Below, piece by piece: positions 17,970 to 25,988 of a DNA stretch of 64,000 bases. Both the position numbers and the translations under genes were made by a program. The stretch spans positions 2,137,501 to 2,201,500 of the forward strand of contig NZ_AP019400.1 of NCBI RefSeq assembly GCF_004295585.1. The letters are read 5' to 3'. The first letter of the stretch is position 1. The number at the start of each line of letters is the position of its first letter. The stretch is from Cohnella abietis. Lineage in GTDB: Bacteria; Bacillota; Bacilli; Paenibacillales; Paenibacillaceae. The notes beneath the pieces are model-generated. The model did not search any database and had not been told where the DNA came from. It worked only from the letters and a program-made list of their open reading frames with translations.

Positions 17970-19015
17970 TTGCAAATATTCAATCGATTACTCAACTGGA
18001 GGATGGCTGGCTCCAAGTTAGGGTTCCACTTCCCTTTTCTCTAAAATGGGTCAATGCCTATTTGTTACCGGAAGCTGAAGGGTGGACACTTATTGATCCA
18101 GGACTTCGGACAGAGGAGACAGAAGCGTTCTGGGGAGCTGTATTATCAGAGCAGGATATTGGGTGGCAGGATATTAAAGCCATTGTGCTGACCCATCATC
18201 ATCCGGATCATTATGGCATGGCTGGTTGGTTTCAAGAGCAAACAGGAGCGAAGGTTTATCTTTCCCAGGCTGCTCTTAATAGTGCGGAAAGGCTCTGGGG
18301 GGAGAACGAAATCTTTTCAGAACAATTGACGCAGGCATTTCTCTGCCATGGGCTGGCTCAAGAGCTGACAGAGGATATGAGGGAACATATGCGAGGGTTT
18401 CGGGAGCGAGTTTCTCCGCAGCCTGCTGAAACAGTTATTTTGCAACCAGGCACAATTTTCCGAATGGGCTTGGTCGATTGGGAAATCTATAGCGGTGAAG
18501 GTCATGCACCTGGTCATCTCATTTTCTATGATCGTGCTAGTGGGAGGCTGCTGTGCGGCGATCAAGTGCTTCCGGATATTTCGCCCAATATTGGCTGGAT
18601 GCCTGGTGGTGATCCGGACCCCCTTGGTTCATTTCTAATTAGCCTGCAAGAGCTGTTACCGTTAGAGGTGGGAATGGTGTTCCCAGGTCACCGTAATCCA
18701 TTTCCACAGTATCGGCAGCGAATTCAAGAGCTACTGGAGCATCATGAGCGTCGGCTTGTGAAAATGACGGAGCTTCTCGGTGAAGAGGAGAGGAGTGCGT
18801 TTGAGCTGTGTGAGCTGATGTTTGGCACCAAGCTACGGGGTAATACGCATAATTTGCGGTTCGCTCTGGCGGAGACGATTGCGCATCTCATTCAGTTGGA
18901 GCAGAGGAAGCTAATAGCTCGGGTTGAGTTAGACGATGAGTCAGCGGGTGGGGTAAGTGAGTCTCTGGGTGAGCCAAGACTAATTAGGTATCGTCGAATT
19001 ATCAGCTTGGCGTAA
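17966..19015 (+). CDS. Metallo-beta-lactamase-fold hydrolase
   Basis: A 349-residue MBL-fold protein. The zinc-binding motif HHHPDHYG (HxHxDH) is at residues ~75-82. A second metal His lies in GEGHAPGHLIFYDR, an Asp in LLCGDQVLPD, and a late His in VFPGHRNPF. A C-terminal helical winged region (~250-349) resembles the LACTB2-type extension of thioester/nuclease-like MBL proteins. ATGA overlap with the methyltransferase implies translational coupling. The substrate is not predictable. Confidence 0.88.
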   Translation: MIANIQSITQLEDGWLQVRVPLPFSLKWVNAYLLPEAEGWTLIDPGLRTEETEAFWGAVLSEQDIGWQDIKAIVLTHHHPDHYGMAGWFQEQTGAKVYLSQAALNSAERLWGENEIFSEQLTQAFLCHGLAQELTEDMREHMRGFRERVSPQPAETVILQPGTIFRMGLVDWEIYSGEGHAPGHLIFYDRASGRLLCGDQVLPDISPNIGWMPGGDPDPLGSFLISLQELLPLEVGMVFPGHRNPFPQYRQRIQELLEHHERRLVKMTELLGEEERSAFELCELMFGTKLRGNTHNLRFALAETIAHLIQLEQRKLIARVELDDESAGGVSESLGEPRLIRYRRIISLA

Positions 19016-19082
19016 AGCTGAGATTTGAATTTCTTCACAATTCTAAAGTAAAGTGTTACGTCGATTGATGAATGCATATTGT

Positions 19083-19128
19083 GCGTCGGTTTTTCGGGAT
19101 TTTCCCGGAAGGACCGGCGCTTATTTGT
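19083..19128 (+). terminator. Terminator of methyltransferase/MBL operon
   Basis: The outer arms GCGTCGGT/ACCGGCGC and inner arms TTCGGGA/TCCCGGAA form a long GC-rich stem followed by TTATTTGTTG. Confidence 0.65.
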
Positions 19129-19170
19129 TGTGAAGGGCATGAGAAATTAAAAAGGCAGGTTTGTGGAGGA

Positions 19171-19254
19171 GCAATGAGCAATGAGCAATGAGCAATGAGC
19201 GATGAGCAATGAGCAATGAGCAATGAGCAATGAGCAATGAGCAATGAGCGATGG
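19171..19254. repeat. Heptanucleotide tandem array (GCAATGA)12
   Basis: Twelve head-to-tail copies of the 7-mer GCAATGA; units 5 and 12 carry variants (GCGATGA, GCGATGG). It leads directly into the 52-bp array. Such short arrays can change length by slippage. Confidence 0.95.
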
Positions 19255-19941
19255 AGTTTGGAAGAGGCACGATTGGAGAGAGTAGTACGAAATTTTCGAG
19301 CAACGGGGTGTGGAAGAGGCACGATAGGAGGGAGCTATACGAATATTTCGAGCAACGGAGTTTGGAAGAGGCATGATTGGAGAGAGCAGTACGAAATTTT
19401 CGAGCAACGGGATGTGGAGGAGGCACGATGGGAGTGAGCAATACGAATATTTCGAGCAACGGGGTGTGGAGGAAGCACGATTGGAGTGAGTTGTACGAAT
19501 ATTTCGAGCAACGGGGTGTGGAAGAGGCATGATTGGAGTGAGCAATACGAATATTTCGAGCAACGGGGTGTGGAGGAGCCACGATGGGAGTGAGCAATAC
19601 GAATATTTCGAGCAACCGGAGTGTGGAAGAGGCATGATTGGAGTGAGCAATACGAATATTTCGAGCAACGGTGTGTGGAAGAGGCATGATTGGAGTGAGC
19701 AATACGAATATTTCGAGCAACGGGGTGTGGAGTAGACACGCTAGGAGGGAGTTGTACGAATATTTCGAGCAATGGGGTGTGGAGGAGGCACGATGGGAGT
19801 GAGTTGTACGAATATTTCGAGCAACGAGGTGTGGAGGAGCCACGATTGGAGGGAGTTATGCGAATAATTCGAGCAACGGAGTGTGAAGAAGGCACGATGG
19901 GAGAGAGCAGTACGAAATTTTCGAGCAATGGAGTGTGGAAG
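19255..19941. repeat. 52-bp tandem repeat array 1 (13 units)
   Basis: The TACGAA element recurs at 19286, 19338, 19390, 19442, 19494, 19546, 19598, 19651, 19703, 19755, 19807, 19859 and 19911, so the period is 52 bp with one 53-bp step. Each unit carries the dyad CGAA-N3-TTCG, then GAGCAACG, GGGTGTGGAAGAGGCA and GATTGGAGTGAG. Units differ by a few substitutions. Because 52 is not a multiple of 3, every frame cycles through the same peptides, which explains long apparent frames on the minus strand. The last unit is cut by the IS element. Confidence 0.95.
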
Positions 19942-20027
19942 CGGTTCGGTCCCCTAATTCCGGAGAGTATCCAAGTAAAACTGTTGTTATTATAGAATCC
20001 CATTCTTTTTCGCCGCTTTGCTCAAAA

Positions 20028-20921
20028 TTACAGCACACGATCGAATTTTTTGAGGTCTTCTTTGGTACCTTTTAACCAGTTCATGAATGCTGCCGGTGAA
20101 CGCTTCCCTAAGCTGCCGTGCATCCGACGTGCGTTGTAAAATTCGATGTAGTCCCGCACTGCCTGGTACGCTGCTTCGAATGTTTCAAACGACGTCTTGT
20201 CCAATACGTCGCGTTCCAATGTGGCATGAAAAGATTCGATGTAAGCATTCATATTTGGTGATTTTGGCGGAATACGCTCGTGAATAAAGGGCTCATTCTC
20301 ATCTGCACTGAGCGCACCAAACGCCTTGCTTATAAACTGGGGGCCGTTGTCGGTCCGGATAATCGGCCTTGCTTCGCCCTGCGACAAGCGGGCTTTGAAT
20401 GCAGCTTTCACTGTTTGACAGATATGGATAGCACTGCACGACGAGCCTAAGTGGTAACCGACAATGGTTCGGTCGTAGACATCGATCATGTCTGCCAAAT
20501 AGAAGAACTGATCATAACCCTCGACGTACCCATACTTAATGTCGAGCTGCCACAGCTGATTTGAAGCAGTGATTGTATGGTTGCGGGCTAATCGCCTTGG
20601 GTAGTGAACAATTTTCCTGCGCTGAGGCTTCAAAATGCCTAGCTCCTTGCAAAAACGGTATACCTTCTTATCATTAATCAAAGCCTGGTACTGGACACGT
20701 AAGCATTCTGCGAGCATGCGGTAGCCGTAGATATATTCTTCGCCTGAAATGAGTTCCGTCAGCCATTCCTGCACCTGTGAATTGCTGACCTTATCGCCAT
20801 TTTGCAGCAGGGTATGGGTGGACAGAGGTCTACCACGGACAGGTGGAGTCGAGGCAACGACTTCCAATTGGTTCTTCCTAAGACGGCGCTCATAGTACGT
20901 GGAAGAAGCCACTGCAACCAA
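20028..20921 (-). CDS. IS3-family transposase OrfB (catalytic domain)
   Basis: A 297-residue frame with the DDE integrase core: LWQLDIKYGYVEG (first Asp), IIRTDNGPQFISKAF (second Asp) and SPNMNAYIESFHATLERDVL (catalytic Glu), plus an N-terminal HTH_21-like region. Its first codons are probably not an independent start. The frame is open upstream and joins orfA by a -1 frameshift at 21002-21008, giving a fused OrfAB transposase from 21295 to 20028. All three catalytic residues are intact, so the element may be active. Confidence 0.9.
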   Translation of the reverse strand: MVAVASSTYYERRLRKNQLEVVASTPPVRGRPLSTHTLLQNGDKVSNSQVQEWLTELISGEEYIYGYRMLAECLRVQYQALINDKKVYRFCKELGILKPQRRKIVHYPRRLARNHTITASNQLWQLDIKYGYVEGYDQFFYLADMIDVYDRTIVGYHLGSSCSAIHICQTVKAAFKARLSQGEARPIIRTDNGPQFISKAFGALSADENEPFIHERIPPKSPNMNAYIESFHATLERDVLDKTSFETFEAAYQAVRDYIEFYNARRMHGSLGKRSPAAFMNWLKGTKEDLKKFDRVL

Positions 20922-20974
20922 CTGTAATACGACTACAACTGCGTTTCCCCGCTCAATGAAGGTTGTGGCAACCT

Positions 20975-21295
20975 CTAGTTTGTCATCGAGAGAGGGTTCT
21001 TCTTTTTTATAAGTTCACGCAAAATCTCGAGTTCAAGTTCTTTCTCGCCCAAGACCTTCATAGCACGGGCATGTTTTTCCTCGAGTTCAAGATAGCGTTG
21101 TTCATCTGCGGCGCGTTCACTGAATGTAGGTATGGCATCATCGCCATGGGTTTCTTGAAACTCCTTCACCCAAGAGCGTATGGTCCCAGATGTAACCTCG
21201 TACTTACGTGCAACAATAGCTGGCTTTATACCAGATAAAGCTTCCCTAGCTGCTTGATGTCTTATAGCTTCAAAAGTGCGATTACGTCTCCTCAT
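20975..21295 (-). CDS. IS3-family transposase OrfA (HTH domain)
   Basis: A 106-residue protein with an N-terminal helix-turn-helix (IKPAIVARKYEVTSGTIRSWVKEF) and a C-terminal leucine-zipper-like coil (YLELEEKHARAMKVLGEKELELEIL). Near its end the minus strand reads A_AAA_AAG (21008 down to 21002) in frame, the classic IS3 slippery heptamer. Slipping -1 there continues EEPSLDDKLEVATT into OrfB. Confidence 0.9.
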   Translation of the reverse strand: MRRRNRTFEAIRHQAAREALSGIKPAIVARKYEVTSGTIRSWVKEFQETHGDDAIPTFSERAADEQRYLELEEKHARAMKVLGEKELELEILRELIKKKNPLSMTN

Positions 21296-21367
21296 ATATC
21301 CTCATCCCCCTATCTTAGTGTACCTTAACTTTGCAGGCACTCTCCAATCTATTTAGGGGGCTTAATA

Positions 21368-21433
21368 GGAAGAGGCATGATTGGAGTGAGCAATACGAAT
21401 ATTTCGAGCAACCGGAGTGTGGAGGAGCCACGA
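21368..21433. repeat. 52-bp repeat unit right of the IS
   Basis: It continues the unit interrupted at 19941 (GGAAGAGGCATGATTGGAG), includes one more TACGAATATTTCGAGCAA core at 21394, and ends in a partial unit. Confidence 0.9.
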
Positions 21434-21816
21434 AATGCGCCTGGAGCTAAGGAAACGAGCGAATAGACCGCAGACAGCGTGTTAAATGGTCCCGGATTCG
21501 AGGAAAAGACCGATTAGTCCGTTGACAGCGTGTTAAATGGTCCCGGATTCGAGGAAAAGACCGGTTAGTCCGTTGACAGCGTGTTAAATGGTCCCGAAGT
21601 CGAGGAAAAGACCGATTAGTCCGTTGACAGCGTGTTAAATGGTCCCGGAGCCGAGGAAAAGACCGATTAGTCCGCAGACAGCGTGTTAAATGGTCCCGGA
21701 GTCGAGGGATCGAGCGAATAGACCGCAGACAGCGTGTTAAATGCGCCTGGAGCTGAGGAAACGACGGATTAGTCCGTTGACAGCGTGATAAATGGGTCCG
21801 GAGTCGAGGGAGAGAG
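21434..21816. repeat. 51-bp tandem repeat array (about 7 units)
   Basis: GTTAAATGG recurs at 21481, 21532, 21583, 21634, 21685, 21736 and (as GATAAATGG) 21787, an exact 51-bp period. The unit includes GTCGAGGAAAAGACCGATTA, GTCCGTTGACAGCGTG and TTAAATGGTCCCGGA. Internal units are nearly identical; the first and last two units are more diverged. The family is distinct from the 52-bp repeat that flanks it on both sides. Confidence 0.93.
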
Positions 21817-21868
21817 CTGTACGAATATTTCGAGCAACGGGGTGTGGAGGAGGCACGATAGGAGAGAA
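21817..21868. repeat. Solitary 52-bp repeat unit
   Basis: One further copy of the 52-bp family (TACGAATATTTCGAGCAACG at 21820), following the 51-bp array. Confidence 0.85.
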
Positions 21869-21891
21869 GCGGCGGTCTAACGAGGCCAGAA

Positions 21892-21922
21892 GGGCCCCAA
21901 GCTACGTTTAGCTTAGGGCCCC
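21892..21922 (-). terminator. Terminator of pgpA-like gene
   Basis: A GC-rich stem, GGGCCCCAAGCTA with TAGCTTAGGGCCCC, and a CGTT loop lie directly downstream of the minus-strand gene that ends at 21929. Confidence 0.65.
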
Positions 21923-21928
21923 CCGCTA

Positions 21929-22477
21929 CTATTCTTTGCCTTCCTCCAAAGCTTCTTCAATCGTTTCGCGTTCCGCCTGGTTGCGGTGAGCGATACGACT
22001 AGAAGCTGCTGCAGCTATAGCGCCAACGATGTCGTCAAGGAAAGTATGAATTTCACCGCTGTTTTTGTCGTTTAATTTTCTGAGCACGCCTGGCTTAAGC
22101 TTATCAACATAGCCGAAATTCGTGAATCCGATACTTCCGTAAACATTAACGATACTTAGAGCTAATATTTCATCGCAGCCGTAAAGGCCTTCATCGTGGG
22201 CTATCATATTTTGTAAGGGGGGAAGGAGCTTGCCCTCTTCCGCCAGCATATCTAACTGGATACCCGTAAGTACAGCATTCTGAACCTCACGCTTAGATAA
22301 TACCGATTCCACGTTAATAACGCATTCTGCCAAGGTTAGATCAGGAAAATAATCTTTTTGCAGCAGCATGACCAGCTGTCCGATCTGTTCCTTGGTCACT
22401 CCACGTTTCGTTAGCCATTCTTCCGTCGCTCTGGCTACTTCCTTGCTATTAAGACGGTACACGTTCGGTTGGGACAT
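21929..22477 (-). CDS. Phosphatidylglycerophosphatase A family protein (YutG-like)
   Basis: A 182-residue protein starting MSQPNVYRL at ATG 22477, behind AAAGAGGTG; the open frame upstream lacks a ribosome binding site. Blocks HDEGLYGCDEILALSIVNVYGSIGFTNFGYVDK (two parts of the PgpA fold) and HTFLDDIVGAIAAAASSRIAHR fit the PgpA/YutG family, which in enterics removes phosphate from phosphatidylglycerophosphate. Gram-positive members of this short type lack membrane segments and their activity is less certain. Monocistronic. Confidence 0.8.
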   Translation of the reverse strand: MSQPNVYRLNSKEVARATEEWLTKRGVTKEQIGQLVMLLQKDYFPDLTLAECVINVESVLSKREVQNAVLTGIQLDMLAEEGKLLPPLQNMIAHDEGLYGCDEILALSIVNVYGSIGFTNFGYVDKLKPGVLRKLNDKNSGEIHTFLDDIVGAIAAAASSRIAHRNQAERETIEEALEEGKE

Positions 22478-22632
22478 GAACAACACCTCTTTCCGAAGCC
22501 ATAGGCCTCCGACATGAACTTGAATAGGACAAACACACATAATTATCCCAAGGGCTCGTATACATAGTACTACAAATAGGATGCCGTTGGAACGCAGCAC
22601 GCTCTTATGGATACTCAGATGGGAGGATTTTA

Positions 22633-23718
22633 ATGATGAGAACGATGGAGAAACGCAACAAAATGTTTAGAAGATGGGGTGCTATTTTGCTGCTTGTGCC
22701 CTTGCTGTCGGGATGCAGCCTAGCATCAACATCCAAGAAGGAAGGGGCAGAAAGTATAGATCCGCCGCAGTCCGCTATTGAGCAGACTCTAACTCAAGGA
22801 GACGGCTCTTTGTCAAATTCTTCACAAGACATAGTGACTGTCTACTTACTAGACCGGAATGGTTATCTTGCCCCGATGTCCCTGCGACTAGATTCAGAGC
22901 AAACGTCTTCTCAATCATCTTCTCAATCGTCCCCTGCCGAGAAAGCCATCGCTTGGATGACTGCGAAGAAACAATTAACGGATCAGCTACCACGTGGATT
23001 TAGTGCGATTTTACCTGAAGGGACAAAGGTAAGCTCTGTGGAGATAGACAAATCCGCAGAAACAATTTCGGTTGACTTCGCAGCTCCATTCCCTAATCTC
23101 GTTGCTTCGCAGGAGCGTAAGGTCATCGAAGCGCTTGTATGGACTTTAACGGAGCTGCCTGGAATTAATAAGGTAAAGCTGTCCATTGCAGGAAAGCCGA
23201 TTCAATCGCTTCCGTCCTCTGGTTTGCCAGTCGACCACGTGTTGACACGCGGAGTAGGTATAAACGTGGAAGCAGCGAAAGGCATAGAAATCAATCGCTC
23301 AATGGCGGTCACCCTTTATTTTTCAGCCCACTCTACTGACGGCGATGGTTACTTCGTTCCAGTTACAAGGCTCATTACTCGCCAAGCAGACCCTGCTAAG
23401 GCAGCACTTGAACAGCTTATTCAAGGACCCCAAAACACGAAGGCATTAAATCCGGTCCTAACATCTGACATGACGATAGAAAAGCTTTCCCAAATGGCAG
23501 ACACCGTGAATGTTTCTTTAAATGACGCAGGATGGATGCCTAAATCACCGATTCCTTCGGAAATGATGGAGGCGCTAGTGCTCACTTTAACGGAAGTAAC
23601 GGGTGCGCCGCAGGTACGTGTCGTCATGAATGGGGACGATTCATTGGTTGACTCAGATCAACGCTCCTACGCTAGTCCTGTCACTCGTCCGACCAATGTG
23701 AATACTTTATCGCGCTAA
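22633..23718 (+). CDS. gerM: GerMN-domain lipoprotein (GerM, sporulation/germination)
   Basis: A 361-residue lipoprotein. The signal peptide ends in the lipobox LLSGCS (Cys near residue 27), followed by a Ser/Gln-rich linker with repeated SSQSS. Two GerMN domains follow: residues ~95-195 (EKAIAWMTAKKQL, VEIDKSAETISVDF, EALVWTLTELPGINKVKLSIAG) and ~235-345 (AKAALEQLIQGP, TVNVSLNDAGW, ALVLTLTEVTGAPQVRVVMNG). B. subtilis GerM acts in sporulation and germination. The start ATG follows GGGAGGA. It converges on gerC with only four bases between the stop codons. Confidence 0.92.
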   Translation: MMRTMEKRNKMFRRWGAILLLVPLLSGCSLASTSKKEGAESIDPPQSAIEQTLTQGDGSLSNSSQDIVTVYLLDRNGYLAPMSLRLDSEQTSSQSSSQSSPAEKAIAWMTAKKQLTDQLPRGFSAILPEGTKVSSVEIDKSAETISVDFAAPFPNLVASQERKVIEALVWTLTELPGINKVKLSIAGKPIQSLPSSGLPVDHVLTRGVGINVEAAKGIEINRSMAVTLYFSAHSTDGDGYFVPVTRLITRQADPAKAALEQLIQGPQNTKALNPVLTSDMTIEKLSQMADTVNVSLNDAGWMPKSPIPSEMMEALVLTLTEVTGAPQVRVVMNGDDSLVDSDQRSYASPVTRPTNVNTLSR

Positions 23719-23722
23719 CCGG

Positions 23723-24820
23723 TTATTTTATTAGACCAGATTGCTCGATGAACACTTTGCTGTCCACGTGGAAGGTAACAGTGGGATAGGCACTCTTCCA
23801 TTGCTCCCATTCCTTGCTCCGCCCGAAATAGGTTGCCAAGTAATGCTCACCGAAGCCATAGGGATCAATTCCTGCGTCACGGATTTTGTAGAGCAGGTCC
23901 TCTAGCTGGCTGTTAAACTCCTTTTTGATGAGACTTTCGATTTTCTTCATATCTCCGCCCATGAAATTAGGTGGACTCTCCTCTAAGAAGCCAGACACAC
24001 GGATATGGTATGTGATTACAGGTATTGCTGCTTGGCTGATGCTAACGTGAGCTTTTACTTTTGAAAGGGCCATAACGATTTTGGTACCGTCGTAAGGGAC
24101 TGTAATAACCGATTTAGCAAAACGTTTAGCGGATATGTTGAACTGCTGCGTCTCGTCTGGATTTAAGATGAGGCGCAGCTTTTGTTTGTCTAAAAATGCT
24201 ACTTTATCCGTTCGATAAGAATTGCTGTCGATATCTCTTCTTACAACCGGTAAGTATGCATCCTGACCTGTCTCTTTTAGTCGGCGGACCCAATCGAACA
24301 AATATTCTGTCAGAGTGTAGGAGGATTCTGTTCCTTCACTACCGAATGTGAGGAAAAGAGCACTGCCAGGATAACGTTCGGATTTAGGATTTAATTTAAG
24401 CACACTTAAGGCATCAGGCTCTGCCATCCCGAGGAAGGCTACCATCTGTACGTCCCGCCGCCGAGTTAACCAATCAAGGGGTTTTGCGAAGCCTTGCTCC
24501 AATAAGGATTTACCAAGTAGATAGATTCGGCAGTGTCCAAAATCCAATTCTTTGTCTACATGTGCTTTAATGTGACGCACCCCCTCGGCAATAGTTGGGG
24601 CTTCAAAGGTTTCAATCTCTGTATGTGCTTTTCCGCTTTCAATCTTGGAGGCGGGAATCGCCAAGCGAAGCGTAATTTGGTACGTGTTTTCCTTGCTCCC
24701 GCGATCAATCCCCATGGCTACGACGAAGAACCTCTTGTCTATGTCTTTGAAGCCACAGCTAGTATTCATACATAGGATCAATATTAAGAGGATGAACCCC
24801 ATTCCTTTTCGGTATCTCAT
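23723..24820 (-). CDS. gerC: Germinant receptor C subunit, Ger(x)C lipoprotein
   Basis: A 365-residue lipoprotein: signal peptide and lipobox MNTSCGF (Cys ~22), then the diagnostic DIDKRFFVVAMGIDRG. The three-domain GerAC fold is indicated by AEGVRHIKAHVDKELDFGHCRIYLLGKSLL and, at the end, the conserved KKEFNSQLEDLLYKI. The C subunit is anchored on the outer face of the inner spore membrane as part of the nutrient receptor. Last gene of gerABC. Confidence 0.93.
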   Translation of the reverse strand: MRYRKGMGFILLILILCMNTSCGFKDIDKRFFVVAMGIDRGSKENTYQITLRLAIPASKIESGKAHTEIETFEAPTIAEGVRHIKAHVDKELDFGHCRIYLLGKSLLEQGFAKPLDWLTRRRDVQMVAFLGMAEPDALSVLKLNPKSERYPGSALFLTFGSEGTESSYTLTEYLFDWVRRLKETGQDAYLPVVRRDIDSNSYRTDKVAFLDKQKLRLILNPDETQQFNISAKRFAKSVITVPYDGTKIVMALSKVKAHVSISQAAIPVITYHIRVSGFLEESPPNFMGGDMKKIESLIKKEFNSQLEDLLYKIRDAGIDPYGFGEHYLATYFGRSKEWEQWKSAYPTVTFHVDSKVFIEQSGLIK

Positions 24821-24839
24821 CCAATTTTCCCCTCACATT

Positions 24840-25985
24840 TCAGGAATCAGAGATAACAGCGTCCATCGCATTGGGGGGCTGCTTCTTTTTTCTACGAAAG
24901 CCCTTTATCGTAAACCAGGCGAGCAGACAGGTTGTAAGAAGATCGCTAAACGTTCTAAGAATTAGCCAGTTTTGGTGTACCAACTGGTTGCGAGTAGAGT
25001 TCGTCCAGTAGGCATAGGCCATTGTTATAGCTCCAAAGGCTAAAGTGATCCACCAATTAACGGCAGGAACGGGATATTGCTCTGGCTGTGGCTTATGCTT
25101 GGGATGGCAGGCTTTAATGAATTCCATTGCTGTATGCCAAGTGTTCATGGCAAACATGAGCGAAAGTGCGGTATAGAGCAATAGAAAGACGTACAGAACT
25201 CTATAAACAAATCCGTACTCCATGATCATTGAGTCTGCTGTAATACTCCAAATATATAAATAATCAGCGGCACCTACTGTACCGTGAAAGCCAATAGGAA
25301 TAAAAAATGAGACAAGCAAGAAGAATGTACAAAATACCGGAATGATCCATCGATACCGAAGCTTCGTCCCTGAGGGTAGCAGGCGGTTATAAATAGTCAG
25401 CGTGTTATATCCAGCAAAAACAAAGGTGGCGGCGCATAAGGAAATGAACGATGGTGGTGTACGCACATACCCGGCAGTAATGCGGATGGCATCCCAATCC
25501 AACCAAGAACTAAAAACGGCTTTAAATAAAATCATTAGTATAAGCGGCGCACAAAGTAACATTAATATCTCTTGAGCAAACTGTACGCTACGAGTACAGC
25601 GGCTTGCCCCCCACATACCAGCAACGGTCATAAGGAGTAGGAAAAGATACGAATTCATATCGGGATTAAAAAATTGTTGAATGGTCGATGAATACGCATA
25701 TACGACTAGCATTCCTGCCAGAAACCAGATTAATGCACCAAACAAATTAAAGGCTATTGCAATGCCGGATGGCAGGCGACTATTAATAATATCGGGAAGT
25801 CCCATACCGGGAAAACGCAAAAATAGAGAAGTTGTGACATAGGCGAGGACGGTTCCAACGACTACTGCAATCACAATAGCAGATACAGCGCCGTTAAAGC
25901 GATGCTGAATGAGCGTCCAAGGCACAAATAACATGACATTGATCATGCCGACATAGATTACGTGGTAATAGAAGTAGCGTGCCAT
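24840..25985 (-). CDS. gerB: Germinant receptor B subunit (GerAB-type transporter fold)
   Basis: A 381-residue protein with about ten membrane segments, of the amino acid/polyamine/organocation-like spore germination permease family. Family-typical features are the first two helices with MINVMLFVPWTL, a loop FLRFPGMGLPDII and the sixth-helix region CAATFVFAGYNTL. In GerAB-type proteins this subunit forms the germinant-binding pocket. Three bases separate it from gerA, so both are cotranslated. The ligand cannot be predicted. Confidence 0.92.
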   Translation of the reverse strand: MARYFYYHVIYVGMINVMLFVPWTLIQHRFNGAVSAIVIAVVVGTVLAYVTTSLFLRFPGMGLPDIINSRLPSGIAIAFNLFGALIWFLAGMLVVYAYSSTIQQFFNPDMNSYLFLLLMTVAGMWGASRCTRSVQFAQEILMLLCAPLILMILFKAVFSSWLDWDAIRITAGYVRTPPSFISLCAATFVFAGYNTLTIYNRLLPSGTKLRYRWIIPVFCTFFLLVSFFIPIGFHGTVGAADYLYIWSITADSMIMEYGFVYRVLYVFLLLYTALSLMFAMNTWHTAMEFIKACHPKHKPQPEQYPVPAVNWWITLAFGAITMAYAYWTNSTRNQLVHQNWLILRTFSDLLTTCLLAWFTIKGFRRKKKQPPNAMDAVISDS

Positions 25986-25988
25986 ATT

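Larger units (their letters stand above)
19942..21367 (-). mobile_element. IS3-family insertion sequence
   Basis: A ~1.43-kb element with imperfect terminal inverted repeats: the left end contains GGTCCCCTAATTCCGGAGAG, and the right end, read inward on the minus strand, contains GCCCCCTAAATAG then GGAGAGTGCC. It carries orfA and orfB on the minus strand. It sits inside a 52-bp repeat unit, and GGAAG at 19937-19941 is repeated at 21368-21372, consistent with a target-site duplication. The exact ends are an inference from the repeat context. Confidence 0.85.

Noticed and set aside
19121..20003. Long overlapping minus-strand frames (up to ~240 codons) across the 52-bp array
   Set aside because: They are the tandem repeat read in three cycling frames; 52 is not a multiple of 3. 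There is no ribosome binding site or start context, and peptides recur identically.
19171..21870. CRISPR array
   Set aside because: The units are fully tandem with no unique spacers of even length, period 51-52 bp is sequence-continuous, and no cas genes are nearby.
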